DNA from: Rhizobiaceae bacterium CPCC 101076 | GTDB lineage: Bacteria > Pseudomonadota > Alphaproteobacteria > Rhizobiales > Methylopilaceae | Assembly: GCA_003347645.1 (NCBI GenBank) | Contig: QDFX01000016.1 | Coordinates: 1-64,000 of the forward strand | Length of the DNA: 64,000 nt | Reading direction: 5' to 3' | Part shown: positions 1 to 8,042 of the stretch, piece by piece | Numbering within the stretch: the first letter of the stretch is position 1 | Layout: each line of letters opens with the position of its first letter | Program-made: the position numbers and the translations under genes | Notes under the pieces: model-generated | The model's database searches: none | What the model saw: the letters and a program-made list of their open reading frames with translations, nothing else | What the model was told of the DNA's origin: nothing

Positions 1-438
1 TTGAGAGCCTTCGAAGACCACGGCTCGTCCCCAGTGCAAGGCACGGACGGGTCATGGTGCCCGACGGGCCCGCTCGTCGGACGCCTCGCGGCCGTCCTAC
101 ATCCTCCGGCCTCCCGGGAGCGGGGTTCCGGACCCCGCCCGCAGGCGCCGCTCCTCATCCCACGCCGGCCGGCCGGTACCTGGCAAGCGCCCCTCGCAGG
201 GTGAGGATGAGCGGAGGATAAGCAGATGATAGGAATATTGTCAAGAGTCGAGTGCCGCGGCGCAACCCAGACGATTGTTTTGGTTAGATCGGACAAACCT
301 TCGGATGGTTCAACGGGCATCCCCCCGAGCCTAAGTTTTTACTCAAGCACGGTTTCCCCGCCGTCCGGGGAATGACCCTGTGAACCGAGACCTTCGGCGA
401 CCTCCCGCCCTGCGGGATGGCACTCAAGGGGAACCGAC
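1..438. other. Left-edge non-coding stretch
   Basis: No convincing gene is visible in the first 438 bases. An open frame covers bases 1-204, but its translation is rich in Pro, Arg and Gly with no recognisable motif and no ribosome-binding site, so I do not call it. A short GC hairpin (CGGGGT with ACCCCG) lies near bases 121-137. The last 20 bases hold the ribosome-binding site of the small gene that starts at 439. Confidence 0.5.
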
Positions 439-699
439 ATGAACCCGACACCAGAGCAGGGCCGAATACTCACCATCCTCCAGAGGGCCAACGGGCGCTG
501 GGTTTCCATGCGGTGGCTGGACACCACCCCCCTGCTTTTCGAGGACGATTTCCCGGTCGTTCCCAGCCTGATCGAGAACGGATGGGCGCAGCACAAGCTC
601 CGCTCGATCCAGATCACGCCGGAAGGGATCGAAGCGCTGGAGCGCGCCAGCGCGCCCGTTCAGCGCGATTGGCCGCCGAACGTGGGCGGACTTGATTAG
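439..699 (+). CDS. Small conserved-looking protein, winged-helix-like
   Basis: This is an 86-residue acidic/neutral protein with an ATG start 7 bases after a GGGGAA ribosome-binding site. The middle of the protein (TPLLFEDDF...LIENGWAQ...IQITPEGIEALER) resembles a winged-helix wing followed by the recognition-to-C-terminal helix seen in small MarR/PadR-like or plasmid-type proteins, ending with the common 'ITPEGIEAL' phrase. I do not recognise a named family. It stands alone, followed by palindromic repeats. A second frame overlapping it (417-695) has a less natural composition. Function unknown; a DNA-binding role is only an inference from the wing-like motif. Confidence 0.6.
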   Translation: MNPTPEQGRILTILQRANGRWVSMRWLDTTPLLFEDDFPVVPSLIENGWAQHKLRSIQITPEGIEALERASAPVQRDWPPNVGGLD

Positions 700-760
700 T
701 CCGCCGTCGGAATTTCCCTCGGCACTCGCGGCTGGTCAGGTCGATTTTTTCCTTCACTTC

Positions 761-871
761 GTCATGCCAAGGCTTGGCCTTGGCATCCACGAGTCACAGC
801 GTGGTCGAGAGGAAAAGGACGTGGATGGCAGGGTGGATCCCCGGATCAAGTCCGGGGACTGCCATGTCGGA
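761..871. repeat. Pair of extragenic palindromes
   Basis: Two palindromic units occur in tandem. The first has arms around GCCAAGG/CCTTGGC at about 765-785; the second has CCCCGGA/TCCGGGG arms around bases 838-858. They resemble the 'GTCATGCC...GGCATCCACG' extragenic palindromes common between alphaproteobacterial genes. They sit between the small gene at 439 and the 3' end of the lysozyme-inhibitor-like gene and may fold at the end of its transcript. Confidence 0.6.
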
Positions 872-882
872 GCGTGGCTCCC

Positions 883-1524
883 TCAAATCGTCGCCTTGAT
901 GCTGCAGGTCATCTGCGGCTTGCCGGGCATGGTCAAAGTGGCCTCGGGGCCCTTCTGCCAGAACTCAGCGGTGCCTGCGGCCGTGGTCGCGGTGTAGCGC
1001 GCGCCCGAGCCGGACTGGGCTTGGGTGAAGACCAGCGAATTGCCCGGCCACGAGAGATAGGCATACATCGGATCGATGTTGATGAAGCTCGCCGCGATGT
1101 CGGCGTCGATGCCGGGGCAGCGCATGGCGAACGGGCCGACGCTGGCGCCCATGGCGTCGCCGGAGAGTACATCGGGATAATCCTGCCTGAGCTCGCTGAT
1201 CCGGGTGACGTAGGCCGTGATCACGCAGGCGCGCTTGTCGTCCGCCTTCGAGCAATCGTCGCGCCCCTTGATGAAGCCGCGCTCGATGGCGACCAGTTCC
1301 TTGCGCTTGTCGGGCGTGAGGCTCGCCCCGTCTCGCGCCAGCCGGAACAGCCGTTCGGTCTCCCGATCGAGCGCGGCGAGCTGGTCGTCCTTGCAGATCA
1401 TCTCCTCGGCGGCATTGGCCGGCTTGTCGCAATTGAAGCTGGGCTGGGCCGCGACGGCGGGCAGCGGGACGGCCGCGATGGCGGCGAGGAGGGTCAGACT
1501 GGCCAGGATGCGTGTGGTGGACAT
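883..1524 (-). CDS. Secreted LprI-like / MliC-like lysozyme inhibitor fusion
   Basis: A 213-residue protein with a Sec signal peptide (about residues 1-26, cleavage after AVAA). Residues 30-110 (FNCDKPANAAEEMICKDDQLAALD...) match the Cys-containing LprI N-terminal type domain, with C-x-A-x-x-x-x-E-x-x-I-C spacing and a later C-x7-C pair. The C-terminal 85 residues carry the MliC/PliC hallmark pattern (Y-x-S-W-P, A-R-Y, F-W-x-K-G, A-T-L, M-x-C). MliC proteins inhibit C-type lysozyme in the periplasm or outer membrane. Having both domains in one soluble secreted protein suggests a lysozyme-defence role. No lipobox is visible. It is a single gene, 31 bases from the next gene on the same strand. 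Confidence 0.75.
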   Translation of the reverse strand: MSTTRILASLTLLAAIAAVPLPAVAAQPSFNCDKPANAAEEMICKDDQLAALDRETERLFRLARDGASLTPDKRKELVAIERGFIKGRDDCSKADDKRACVITAYVTRISELRQDYPDVLSGDAMGASVGPFAMRCPGIDADIAASFINIDPMYAYLSWPGNSLVFTQAQSGSGARYTATTAAGTAEFWQKGPEATLTMPGKPQMTCSIKATI

Positions 1525-1555
1525 GGTTTCCTCCCGGTGCCGCTCTCGGCGGCGG

Positions 1556-2347
1556 TTATTGTCTCGGCGCCATCCGTTCCAGCGTGTAGGCCAGATCTTC
1601 CGGCTGCAGGCTGTGGGCGCCTCGGAACGGCTGGTCGAGCACGGCGACCATGTAGATGACGAGGCCGATGAAGAGGGACAGCACCCCGCCGATGATGAAA
1701 TGGGTGAGGCGCTTCAGGTCGAACAGCCAGAGCACCAGGATGTTGAGGCCGGCGCCGATGAGCACGACGTACCACATGATGGTCGGGATGGAGGTGCGCG
1801 CCGCCTGGATTCGGGTGCGGCGGGCATCGACGAAATCGCCGAACCGCGTCAGCACCTGGGCGTGCAACACGTCCTGCCCCTTGTCGCGGTCGGGGCTGAA
1901 GCGGAGCAGTGCGTGGCCGATGCGGTCGACGATTGCGCTGCTTGCGGGAGAGGTTTCGCCCCGGTTCTGCGACGCCCAGCCGGGGCCGCTCTCCTCCCTG
2001 GCGTAATCGCGAAGGAGGTTCGTAACCTCGACGCGCAGCGGCTCTGGATAGCCGTCGACGAGCCGGTAGAGCGTGAACAGGCCGGCGGCCTCGCGGCCGG
2101 CGACGTCCTCCGCATCGAGGTAATTGCCGTAGACGGCGATCGACAGCAGCGCGAGCAGGACGCCGTAATAGAGCGAGAAGGTGGAGAGGAGCAGACCGAG
2201 CGAATCGTTCGGATTGCGCTCCTGGTGCACCATGCGCGCAACCGTCGGCTGGAGCAGCACCGTGCCGACGAGCGTCGGGATGACGAAGCATGCCGCGACC
2301 AGCGCGGCGCCGGGCAGGATCGGCAAGGTGTGCAGCCAGTCGATCAC
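1556..2347 (-). CDS. DUF4239-like membrane protein
   Basis: A 263-residue protein starting at GTG, preceded by a strong GGGAGG site; the open frame continues upstream to 2569, but that extension runs through repeat sequence. Hydrophobic segments occur near residues 10-30 and 55-75, then a charged central region (DRIGHALLRFSPDRDKG...), then two more segments near residues 185-245. This two-plus-two layout with a long soluble middle matches the bestrophin-like DUF4239 family of inner-membrane proteins of unknown function. It lies upstream of the lysozyme-inhibitor-like gene on the same strand and could be co-transcribed. Family assignment is from layout only. Confidence 0.6.
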   Translation of the reverse strand: MIDWLHTLPILPGAALVAACFVIPTLVGTVLLQPTVARMVHQERNPNDSLGLLLSTFSLYYGVLLALLSIAVYGNYLDAEDVAGREAAGLFTLYRLVDGYPEPLRVEVTNLLRDYAREESGPGWASQNRGETSPASSAIVDRIGHALLRFSPDRDKGQDVLHAQVLTRFGDFVDARRTRIQAARTSIPTIMWYVVLIGAGLNILVLWLFDLKRLTHFIIGGVLSLFIGLVIYMVAVLDQPFRGAHSLQPEDLAYTLERMAPRQ

Positions 2348-2409
2348 GCCGCCCTCCCCGCGTGTGATGCGCGGCGAGACTAGCAACCAATGCGGGTGAG
2401 TGCGAGCGA

Positions 2410-2621
2410 TGCCTCTCCCCCACGAACTCGGCTGTTGCCGAGTTCGTATGATGGCCAGGTCGAGAACACCCGACTTGGCGGGAGAAGGTCGACTCGCTGC
2501 GGCACGCAGCGAGCGGGTTGAGGGGAGCCAGGCTATACCGTGTTTCGGAACGCCTTCGGCGTCCCCCACTCGGCTCGGCCGGTCGCCGAGTCCGCTCTCT
2601 CCCTCGTTGGGGAGAGAGAAA
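2410..2621. repeat. Composite palindromic intergenic element
   Basis: This gap between the DUF4239-like gene and the ArsR gene is filled by several nested palindromes: CGAACTCGGC/GCCGAGTTCG at about 2422-2443, a GGTCGACTCGCTGC...GCAGCGAGCGGGT unit at 2488-2519 related to the 57-bp ends of the DUF559 cassette at 24 kb, and a CACTCGGCTCGG...CCGAGTCCGCTCTCTCCC unit at about 2567-2604 that recurs at 6.15 kb. No coding potential is evident. Confidence 0.7.
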
Positions 2622-2636
2622 GCACGCGGTCATGCC

Positions 2637-2930
2637 CTAGCCAAGCACCGCCGTCATCAGCCCCGGAAACCTTTCGTCCAGTTCCTTGCGCCGGAGCGCG
2701 TTCATATGCGTCACACCCTCGACGCGGGTGTGGACCAGGCCGGCGTCGCGCAGGACGCGGAAATGGTGGGAGACGGTGGATTTCGGGCGGCCGCCATCGA
2801 GGGCCGAACAGGTCTGGTCTCCCTCGCGATGGAGCTGGCGGACGATGCCGAGACGCACCGGATCGCTCAGGGCGTGGAAGATCTCTTCCATGGTGACGTC
2901 GTCGATCGAGGGATGCTTGTAAGCGCGCAT
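2637..2930 (-). CDS. ArsR-family transcriptional regulator
   Basis: A 97-residue winged-helix repressor. The N-terminal part (EEIFHALSDPVRLGIVRQL) is the standard ArsR/SmtB helix pair and 'STVSHHFRVLRDAGLV' is the recognition helix with the typical S-x-H-L-x-x-L-x-x-A-G-L pattern, followed by the wing (VEGVTHMNALRR). No ELCVCDL-type metal site is present; the only cysteine is the one in QTCSAL, so it probably senses something other than arsenite. It is divergent from an MFS exporter, with one inverted repeat between them, which suggests it represses itself and the exporter. Confidence 0.9.
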   Translation of the reverse strand: MRAYKHPSIDDVTMEEIFHALSDPVRLGIVRQLHREGDQTCSALDGGRPKSTVSHHFRVLRDAGLVHTRVEGVTHMNALRRKELDERFPGLMTAVLG

Positions 2931-2964
2931 GACGCATATCTAGCATTCCGCATGCAGGATTGCG

Positions 2965-2988
2965 ATAGTTCGTAAAATATCGAACTAT
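2965..2988. promoter_or_regulatory. Probable ArsR operator
   Basis: A perfect inverted repeat, ATAGTTCG and CGAACTAT separated by 8 A/T-rich bases, lies between the divergent arsR-type gene and the MFS gene. Its size and spacing fit ArsR-family operators. It sits 34 bases upstream of the regulator start and 74 bases upstream of the MFS start, where it would block both promoters. Confidence 0.75.
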
Positions 2989-3062
2989 GGAACTTGAACC
3001 TGGCCGGACCCGGCTTAGATGCCGCCCGAGCCAAATCTTTCAAGCTTCCGAAAGGCATAAGC

Positions 3063-4238
3063 ATGCCCATCGCCGTCTATGCGCTGACCGCCGGGGCCTT
3101 CGGCATCGGCACCACCGAATTCATCATCATGGGCCTGTTGCTGCAGGTCTCGGCCGATCTCGGCGTCTCCGTCTCGACGGCGGGGCTGCTTCTGTCCGGT
3201 TATGCGCTCGGCGTGTTCGTCGGCGCGCCGATCCTGACGCTTTCGACCCGCAAGCTGCCGAGGAAGACCGTGCTGATCGCGTTGATGGCGATCTTCACCG
3301 TCGGCAATCTCGCCTGTGCGCTGGCGCCCGACTATTGGAGTCTGATGGCGGCGCGGGTCGTGACCTCGCTCGCTCACGGCACCTTCTTCGGCGTCGGCTC
3401 GGTGGTGGCGACCGGGCTCGTCGCGGCCGACCGCAAGGCAAGCGCGATCTCGGTGATGTTCACCGGCCTGACCGCCGCGACGCTGCTGGGCGTGCCGTTC
3501 GGCGCCTGGATGGGCTTGAACTGGGGCTGGCGCGCGCCGTTCTACGCGGTGGCCGCGATCGGCGTGCTGGCGATGATCATCCTCGCGGTATTCGTGCCGT
3601 CGGTGAAGGAGAAGGCCGAGCCGGTGGCGCTCGGCGACGAGGTGGCGGTGCTGAAGGACCCGCAAGTGCTGCTGGGCCTCCTGATGACCGTGCTCGGCTT
3701 TGCCGGCGTGTTCGCCTTCTTCACCTATGTGCAGCCGATCCTTACCCGCATCACCGGCTTCTCGGAGGCTGCGGTCTCGCCCATCCTGCTCGTCTTCGGC
3801 GGCGGTCTCGCGATCGGCAACCTCCTCGGCGGCAAGCTCGCCGACAAGGGGCTGGTGCGGTCGCTGTTCCTCACCGTGGGTGGGCTCGCTTTGGTGCTCG
3901 CCGCCTCAGCGGTGGCGGTGGAGAGCGAGATCGCGGCGGTGGTCGCGGTCGGGCTGATCGGCATCGCCGGCTTCGCGACGGTGGCGCCGCTGCAGATGCG
4001 GGTGCTGGAGAAGGCCGGAAGCGCCGGCCAGAACCTGGCATCGAGCCTCAACATCGCGGCGTTCAACCTCGGCAATGCGCTCGGCGCCTGGGCCGGCGGC
4101 TTCACCATCGACCATGGTCCGGGCTTGCAGGCGGTGCCGCTGACTGCGGCGGCGATCACCGTTGTGGGGCTGATCGTGGTGTTCTGGAGCGTGCGGCTGG
4201 ACGGGCCGCGCGGGAAGCTGGCGCCGAGATTGGGGTGA
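3063..4238 (+). CDS. MFS exporter, AraJ-like DHA1 type
   Basis: A 391-residue, 12-helix major facilitator. The N-terminus (YALTAGAFGIGTTEFIIMGLLLQV) is the hallmark of the arabinose-efflux/AraJ branch of DHA1 exporters. The loop 2-3 region (LTLSTRKLPRKTVL) is present, and 'TVGNLACALAP' matches the usual motif after helix 2. I chose the ATG at 3063 because the upstream extension (from 2994) overlaps the operator region. Divergence from an ArsR regulator suggests inducible export of a small toxic compound or sugar; the substrate cannot be read from sequence. A second member of the same branch lies at 40.8-42.1 kb. Confidence 0.85.
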   Translation: MPIAVYALTAGAFGIGTTEFIIMGLLLQVSADLGVSVSTAGLLLSGYALGVFVGAPILTLSTRKLPRKTVLIALMAIFTVGNLACALAPDYWSLMAARVVTSLAHGTFFGVGSVVATGLVAADRKASAISVMFTGLTAATLLGVPFGAWMGLNWGWRAPFYAVAAIGVLAMIILAVFVPSVKEKAEPVALGDEVAVLKDPQVLLGLLMTVLGFAGVFAFFTYVQPILTRITGFSEAAVSPILLVFGGGLAIGNLLGGKLADKGLVRSLFLTVGGLALVLAASAVAVESEIAAVVAVGLIGIAGFATVAPLQMRVLEKAGSAGQNLASSLNIAAFNLGNALGAWAGGFTIDHGPGLQAVPLTAAAITVVGLIVVFWSVRLDGPRGKLAPRLG

Positions 4239-4244
4239 AGCGTT

Positions 4245-4372
4245 CCGAAGCGGGAGAGGGTCGAGTCGTCGTCAGACGATCGGGGTGAGGGCAAGCACGA
4301 TGCTCGTTGCTGCAATCATGCCCTCACCCGCTCGCCTTGCGAGTCGACCTCTCCCGTAAACGGGAGAGGCAA
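4245..4372. repeat. Facing pair of 57-bp-type palindromic repeats, short spacer
   Basis: Two copies of the repeat family seen at 24 kb face each other. The left copy runs CGGGAGAGGGTCGA, hairpin, CGGGGTGAGGGC; the right copy is the inverse form GCCCTCACCCG, hairpin, GTCGACCTCTCCCG with a CTCTCCCGT/ACGGGAGAG stem. About 27 bases separate them. The left copy has lost its outer arm. The element ends 4 bases from the sthA stop codon, so it may fold at the 3' ends of both convergent transcripts. Confidence 0.8.
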
Positions 4373-4375
4373 AGC

Positions 4376-5845
4376 TCACTCCGCAGGCGCCGCCGCGAGC
4401 GGTCCCTCGCCTTCCAGCGCGGAGGGGATCGGCACCGTGATAGCCGCCGCGCGGGGCATGCGGTTCCAGGCGTCGAGGGCGGCGATCTTGTAGGCCTCGG
4501 CGAGCGTCGGATAGTTGAAGGTGTTCTCGATGAAATATTCGAGCGTACCGCCGAGGTTCAGCACCGCCTGACCGATATGGATCAGCTCGGTCGCGCCCTC
4601 GCCGATGATGTGGACGCCGAGCAGCTTCCGGCTGTCGATCGCGAAGATCATCTTCATCAACCCGGCATTGAGACCCATGATGTGGCCGCGCGAGGTCTCG
4701 CGGAAGCGGGCGATGCCGCATTCGTAGGCGAAGCCCTTGTCGCGCGCCTCCTGCTCGCTCATCCCGATCGTCGAGATCTCCGGCACCGCGTAGATGCCGT
4801 AGGGGAAATATTGTGGCGCGGGCGGCAGCGGCAGGTTGAAGGCGTGGCAGGCGGCGATGCGGCCCTGCTCCATCGAGGTCGAGGCGAGCGAGGGAAAGCC
4901 GATCACGTCGCCGGCAGCATAGATGTGCGGCACCTCGGTCTGGAAGGTCTTTGGATCGACCGCGATGCGGCCGCGCTTGTCGGTCGAGATGCCGGCCTTG
5001 TCGAGGCCGAGATCGGCCGTCGCGCCCATACGGCCGGCGGCGTAGAGCAGCATTTCGGTGCGGATGCGGCGGCCGTCGGCGAGCTCGGTGACGACCCAGT
5101 TCTGGTCGTCGAGCATGACCCGGGTGACCGGCGTGCCGAGGCGGATGGTGACGCCGCGGTCGCGGAGCTGGTGGACGAAGTCGTCGATGATCTCGCGGTC
5201 GATGAAATCGAGAAAGCTGTCGCGCGGCTCGATCAAAGTCACCGGAACGTCGAGCGCGGAGAAGATCGTCGCGTATTCGATGCCGATGACGCCGGCGCCG
5301 ACGACCGTGATCGAGCGCGGCACGCGTGGCGTTTCGATGACCGCGTCGGAATCGACGATGTGTTCGCCGTCGAATGGAACGTTCGAGGGATGGAACGGCA
5401 CCGTGCCGGTGGCGATGACGATACGCTCGGCCGTAACCGGCTGTTCGCGGCCGTCCGGGCACGAGACGATCATGCGGTGGGGATCGATGAAGCGCGCGAG
5501 CCCGGCGAGGCAGCGGACGCCGTTCCGCTGGAACTGGTGCTCGAGGATCTCGACCTCGTGCTCCAGGGTCATGGTCAGGCGGTCGCCGAGGTCCGAGCCG
5601 TCGATGTTCTGCTTCACCCGGTAGGAGCGGCCGTAGAAGCCGCGCTCGCGCCAGCCGGTGAGGTTGAGCACGGTCTCGCGGAGCGTCTTGGAGGGGATCG
5701 TGCCGGTATGGACAGAGACGCCGCCGACGCGGCGCCTGTTCTCGACCACCAGAACCGATTTGCCGAGCTTCGCGCCCTGGACGGCGGCGCGGCGACCAGC
5801 GGGCCCGCTACCAATGACGACGAGATCGTAGGCTTCCATCGGCAT
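4376..5845 (-). CDS. sthA: Soluble (Si-specific) NAD(P)+ transhydrogenase
   Basis: A 489-residue flavoprotein of the pyridine nucleotide-disulfide reductase fold. The N-terminal FAD site is GSGPAGRRAA (residues 12-21). The next segment reads VGGVSVHTGTIPSKTLRE, that is, without the CxxxxC redox pair of lipoamide dehydrogenase, which is diagnostic of SthA/UdhA. The NAD(P) motif is GAGVIGIEYA near residue 183, the second FAD motif is IYAAGDVIG near residue 305, and the C-terminal dimer domain carries GEGATELIHIGQ. The enzyme exchanges hydride between NADPH and NAD+ in the cytoplasm. Its stop abuts a palindromic repeat. Confidence 0.93.
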   Translation of the reverse strand: MPMEAYDLVVIGSGPAGRRAAVQGAKLGKSVLVVENRRRVGGVSVHTGTIPSKTLRETVLNLTGWRERGFYGRSYRVKQNIDGSDLGDRLTMTLEHEVEILEHQFQRNGVRCLAGLARFIDPHRMIVSCPDGREQPVTAERIVIATGTVPFHPSNVPFDGEHIVDSDAVIETPRVPRSITVVGAGVIGIEYATIFSALDVPVTLIEPRDSFLDFIDREIIDDFVHQLRDRGVTIRLGTPVTRVMLDDQNWVVTELADGRRIRTEMLLYAAGRMGATADLGLDKAGISTDKRGRIAVDPKTFQTEVPHIYAAGDVIGFPSLASTSMEQGRIAACHAFNLPLPPAPQYFPYGIYAVPEISTIGMSEQEARDKGFAYECGIARFRETSRGHIMGLNAGLMKMIFAIDSRKLLGVHIIGEGATELIHIGQAVLNLGGTLEYFIENTFNYPTLAEAYKIAALDAWNRMPRAAAITVPIPSALEGEGPLAAAPAE

Positions 5846-5908
5846 ATCCCCCGCCCGAGCTTTGCAGGAGCTATGCCAACAGGCAAATGACGGGGATGTG
5901 TCAGGGTC

Positions 5909-6127
5909 CCCTCTCCTGCGAAGCGGGAGAGGGTCGAGTTGCCATCAGGCAACCGGGGTGAGGGCCAGCACGATGCTTGTTGCCGTCGTCCTCCGGCTTG
6001 ACCGAAGGACCCATAGGAGGCCTGCCGTTTGGCGTGGATCTTCCGGTCAAGCCGGAGATGACGAGCGCTGCGGCTGCCCTCACCCGCTCGCTTCGCGAGT
6101 CGACCTCTCCCGTGAACGGGAGAGGCA
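5909..6127. repeat. Facing repeat pair with an internal palindrome
   Basis: Between sthA and the YbaL gene lies a composite element: a left unit (CTCTCCTGCGAAGCGGGAGAG stem-type, then GGTCGAGTTGCC and GGGTGAGGGC), a central palindrome (GTCCTCCGGCTTGACC ... GGTCAAGCCGGAG), and an inverted right unit (GCCCTCACCCGCTCG, GTCGACCTCTCCCG). The same order in reverse occurs at 22.2-22.4 kb, and the central palindrome alone at 23.4 and 26.5 kb. The 416-base gap 5846-6261 contains no gene. Confidence 0.8.
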
Positions 6128-6129
6128 GG

Positions 6130-6261
6130 AACGCCTTCGGCGCCCGCCTCACTCGGCTCGGTCGTTCCGACCGAGTCCGCTCTCTCCCACCAAGTCGGAT
6201 GTTTCCGACTTGGTCATGCTTAGTCCCAACTCGGCAACAGCCGGGTTGGGGTGGGAGAGAG
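6130..6261. repeat. Cluster of hairpins next to the YbaL gene end
   Basis: Three strong hairpins follow the composite element: CTCGGCTCGGTCG/CGACCGAG, CCAAGTCGGA/TCCGACTTGG and CCCAACTCGGC/GCCGGGTTGGG, embedded in GCTCTCTCCC ... GGGAGAGAG. The first part (AACGCCTTCGGCG ... CCGAGTCCGCTCTCTCCC) also occurs at 2549-2604. It directly abuts the stop of the antiporter gene and may serve as its 3' structure. Confidence 0.65.
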
Positions 6262-8016
6262 TCAGGGCGTCGCGTCCATCCTCTCGTCGGCCGGGCGGCC
6301 GATGACGTGCTGGATGATCGCCGCCGCGATCTCGCGCTCGCCCATGATGACCCGCGTCGCGCCTGCCTTGAGGAGATGGTCGACCTCCTCGTCCGAATGG
6401 GCGCGGGCGACGACGTCGAGCGCGGGGTTCGCCTCGCGCGCGGTCTCGATCAGGCTGCCGGATTCGAACGGGTTCGGGATGGCGCTGACGAACCAGCGTG
6501 CCGCCTTGAGATTGGTCGCCCCCAGCATTCCCGGCTCGTTGGCATTGCCGGTGAGCGCGGGTATGCCGCGATTGCGAAGCTCGTCCACCGCTTCTGTCCG
6601 CTCGTCGCTGACGATCAGGGGGATGCCGGCCTCGATGAACGCGTCGACGACCAGTCGGCCGACGCGGCCATAACCGATGACGACGGCGTGACCGGTGAGC
6701 GTCGTGTCCGGGATGTCGCCGTTCTGGACGTCGGAGAGGGCCGCTTCGGCGGGCACCGCCTCAGGCTCGGCGGGCTGCTTCGGTTTCGCCTTCTGTTCCG
6801 GCGGCGCGATCTTGTCGAGCACGGCGAAGAAGACCGGATTGAGCAGGATCGAGATGATCGCGCCGGCGAGGATGAGGTCGCGCCCCTCCTCCGGCAGCAA
6901 TTCGAGCCCGACGCCGAGCCCGCCGAGGATGAACGAGAATTCGCCGATCTGCGCGAGGCTCGCGGCGATCGTCAGTGCGGTCGGGCGATCGTGACCGAAG
7001 GCACGCACGATGAAATAGGCCGCGACCGATTTGCCGGCGATGATGATCAGCACCGTGACCAGCACCGCGATCGGGTGGCTGACGAGGATGTTCGGGTCGA
7101 ACAGCATGCCGGCCGACACGAAGAATAGGACGGCGAAGGCGTCGCGGAGCGGCAGCGTCTCCTGTGCCGCCTGATGCGATAGCCGGCTTTCGGCGAGGAT
7201 CATGCCCGCGAAGAACGCGCCGAGCGCGAAGGAGACGCCGAACAGGGAGGCCGCGCCGAAGGCGATGCCGAGCGCGATGGCGAGGACCGCGAGACGGAAG
7301 AGTTCGCGAGAGCCGGTATGGGCGATGTAGTGCAGGATCCACGGGATCAGCCGCCGACCGACGACGATCATCAGGGAAACGAAAACGAAAAGCTTCAGGG
7401 CGGTGACGCCGAGCATCTGCCACAGATTGAGCGGGCCGAGACCGAGCATCGCGACGAGACCGGCGCCTTCATCTGCCGGAGCCTTGCCGCCGAGGACGCC
7501 GGAGAGCGCCGGCAGAACGACGAGCGCGAGGACCATTGCGAGATCCTCGACAATCAGCCAGCCAACCGCGATGCGGCCGCGTTCTGTCTGGACGAGGCGG
7601 CGATCCTGCAAAGCCTTCAGAAGAACCACGGTCGACGCGACCGACAGCGCGAGACCAAGGACGAGGCCGGCTCCGAGACCCCAGCCCAGCGCCCAGGCCA
7701 GACCCATGCCCATGAGCGTCGCAATGGCGATCTGGCCGATCGCGCCCGGAATGGCGATGGCGCGGACGGAGAGTAGATCGCCGAGGGAGAAGTGCAGCCC
7801 AACGCCGAACATTAGCAGGATGACGCCGATCTCGGCGAGTTCCAGGGCCAGCTCCTGGTCCGCCACATAGCCGGGCGTGAAGGGTCCGATCAGCACGCCC
7901 GCCAGAAGATATCCCGCAAGGGGCGGCAGTTTCAGCCGCTGGGCGAGCGTGCCGAGTATGAAAGCGATACCGAGACCGGCGACAATGGTGGCGATGAGCG
8001 GCGTGTGATGCGGCAT
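6262..8016 (-). CDS. ybaL: YbaL-type cation:proton antiporter (CPA2) with TrkA-N domain
   Basis: A 584-residue protein with about 12-13 membrane helices (residues 5-385) of the Kef/CPA2 type; 'PPLAGYLLAGVLIGPFTPGYV' near residue 31 and 'FGVGLHFSLGDLL' near residue 72 are typical of the family. A cytoplasmic Rossmann TrkA-N domain begins near residue 430 (GHAVVIGYGRVGRLV, nucleotide-binding GYGRVG) and would gate transport by NAD(H) or glutathione-type ligands. Length (558 in E. coli YbaL) and order fit. It is likely involved in potassium or pH homeostasis. Start ATG has a GGAG site. A hairpin at 8043-8062 lies just upstream. Confidence 0.87.
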   Translation of the reverse strand: MPHHTPLIATIVAGLGIAFILGTLAQRLKLPPLAGYLLAGVLIGPFTPGYVADQELALELAEIGVILLMFGVGLHFSLGDLLSVRAIAIPGAIGQIAIATLMGMGLAWALGWGLGAGLVLGLALSVASTVVLLKALQDRRLVQTERGRIAVGWLIVEDLAMVLALVVLPALSGVLGGKAPADEGAGLVAMLGLGPLNLWQMLGVTALKLFVFVSLMIVVGRRLIPWILHYIAHTGSRELFRLAVLAIALGIAFGAASLFGVSFALGAFFAGMILAESRLSHQAAQETLPLRDAFAVLFFVSAGMLFDPNILVSHPIAVLVTVLIIIAGKSVAAYFIVRAFGHDRPTALTIAASLAQIGEFSFILGGLGVGLELLPEEGRDLILAGAIISILLNPVFFAVLDKIAPPEQKAKPKQPAEPEAVPAEAALSDVQNGDIPDTTLTGHAVVIGYGRVGRLVVDAFIEAGIPLIVSDERTEAVDELRNRGIPALTGNANEPGMLGATNLKAARWFVSAIPNPFESGSLIETAREANPALDVVARAHSDEEVDHLLKAGATRVIMGEREIAAAIIQHVIGRPADERMDATP

Positions 8017-8042
8017 GGGCTCCGGCGGGATGAGGAAGTTTG

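Noticed and set aside
1-204. 67-codon open frame at the left edge
   Set aside because: Low-complexity Pro/Arg/Gly composition, no ribosome site and no motif; likely a GC-rich chance frame.
417-695. Alternative frame over the small gene at 439
   Set aside because: Its composition is Arg/Pro-heavy and it lacks the ribosome-site spacing of the 439 start; the other frame reads as a folded protein.
1217-2383. 388-codon plus-strand frame
   Set aside because: It is a complement shadow of the DUF4239-like and lysozyme-inhibitor-like genes, with Arg/Glu-rich sequence and no domain.
2549-2561. GCCTTCGGC motif as a simple terminator
   Set aside because: There is no T-run, and the same sequence is repeated at 6.14 kb as part of a dispersed element.
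4245-6261. CRISPR-like repeat-spacer pattern
   Set aside because: The repeats are palindromic, vary in length, alternate in orientation and are not regularly spaced; no cas genes are present.
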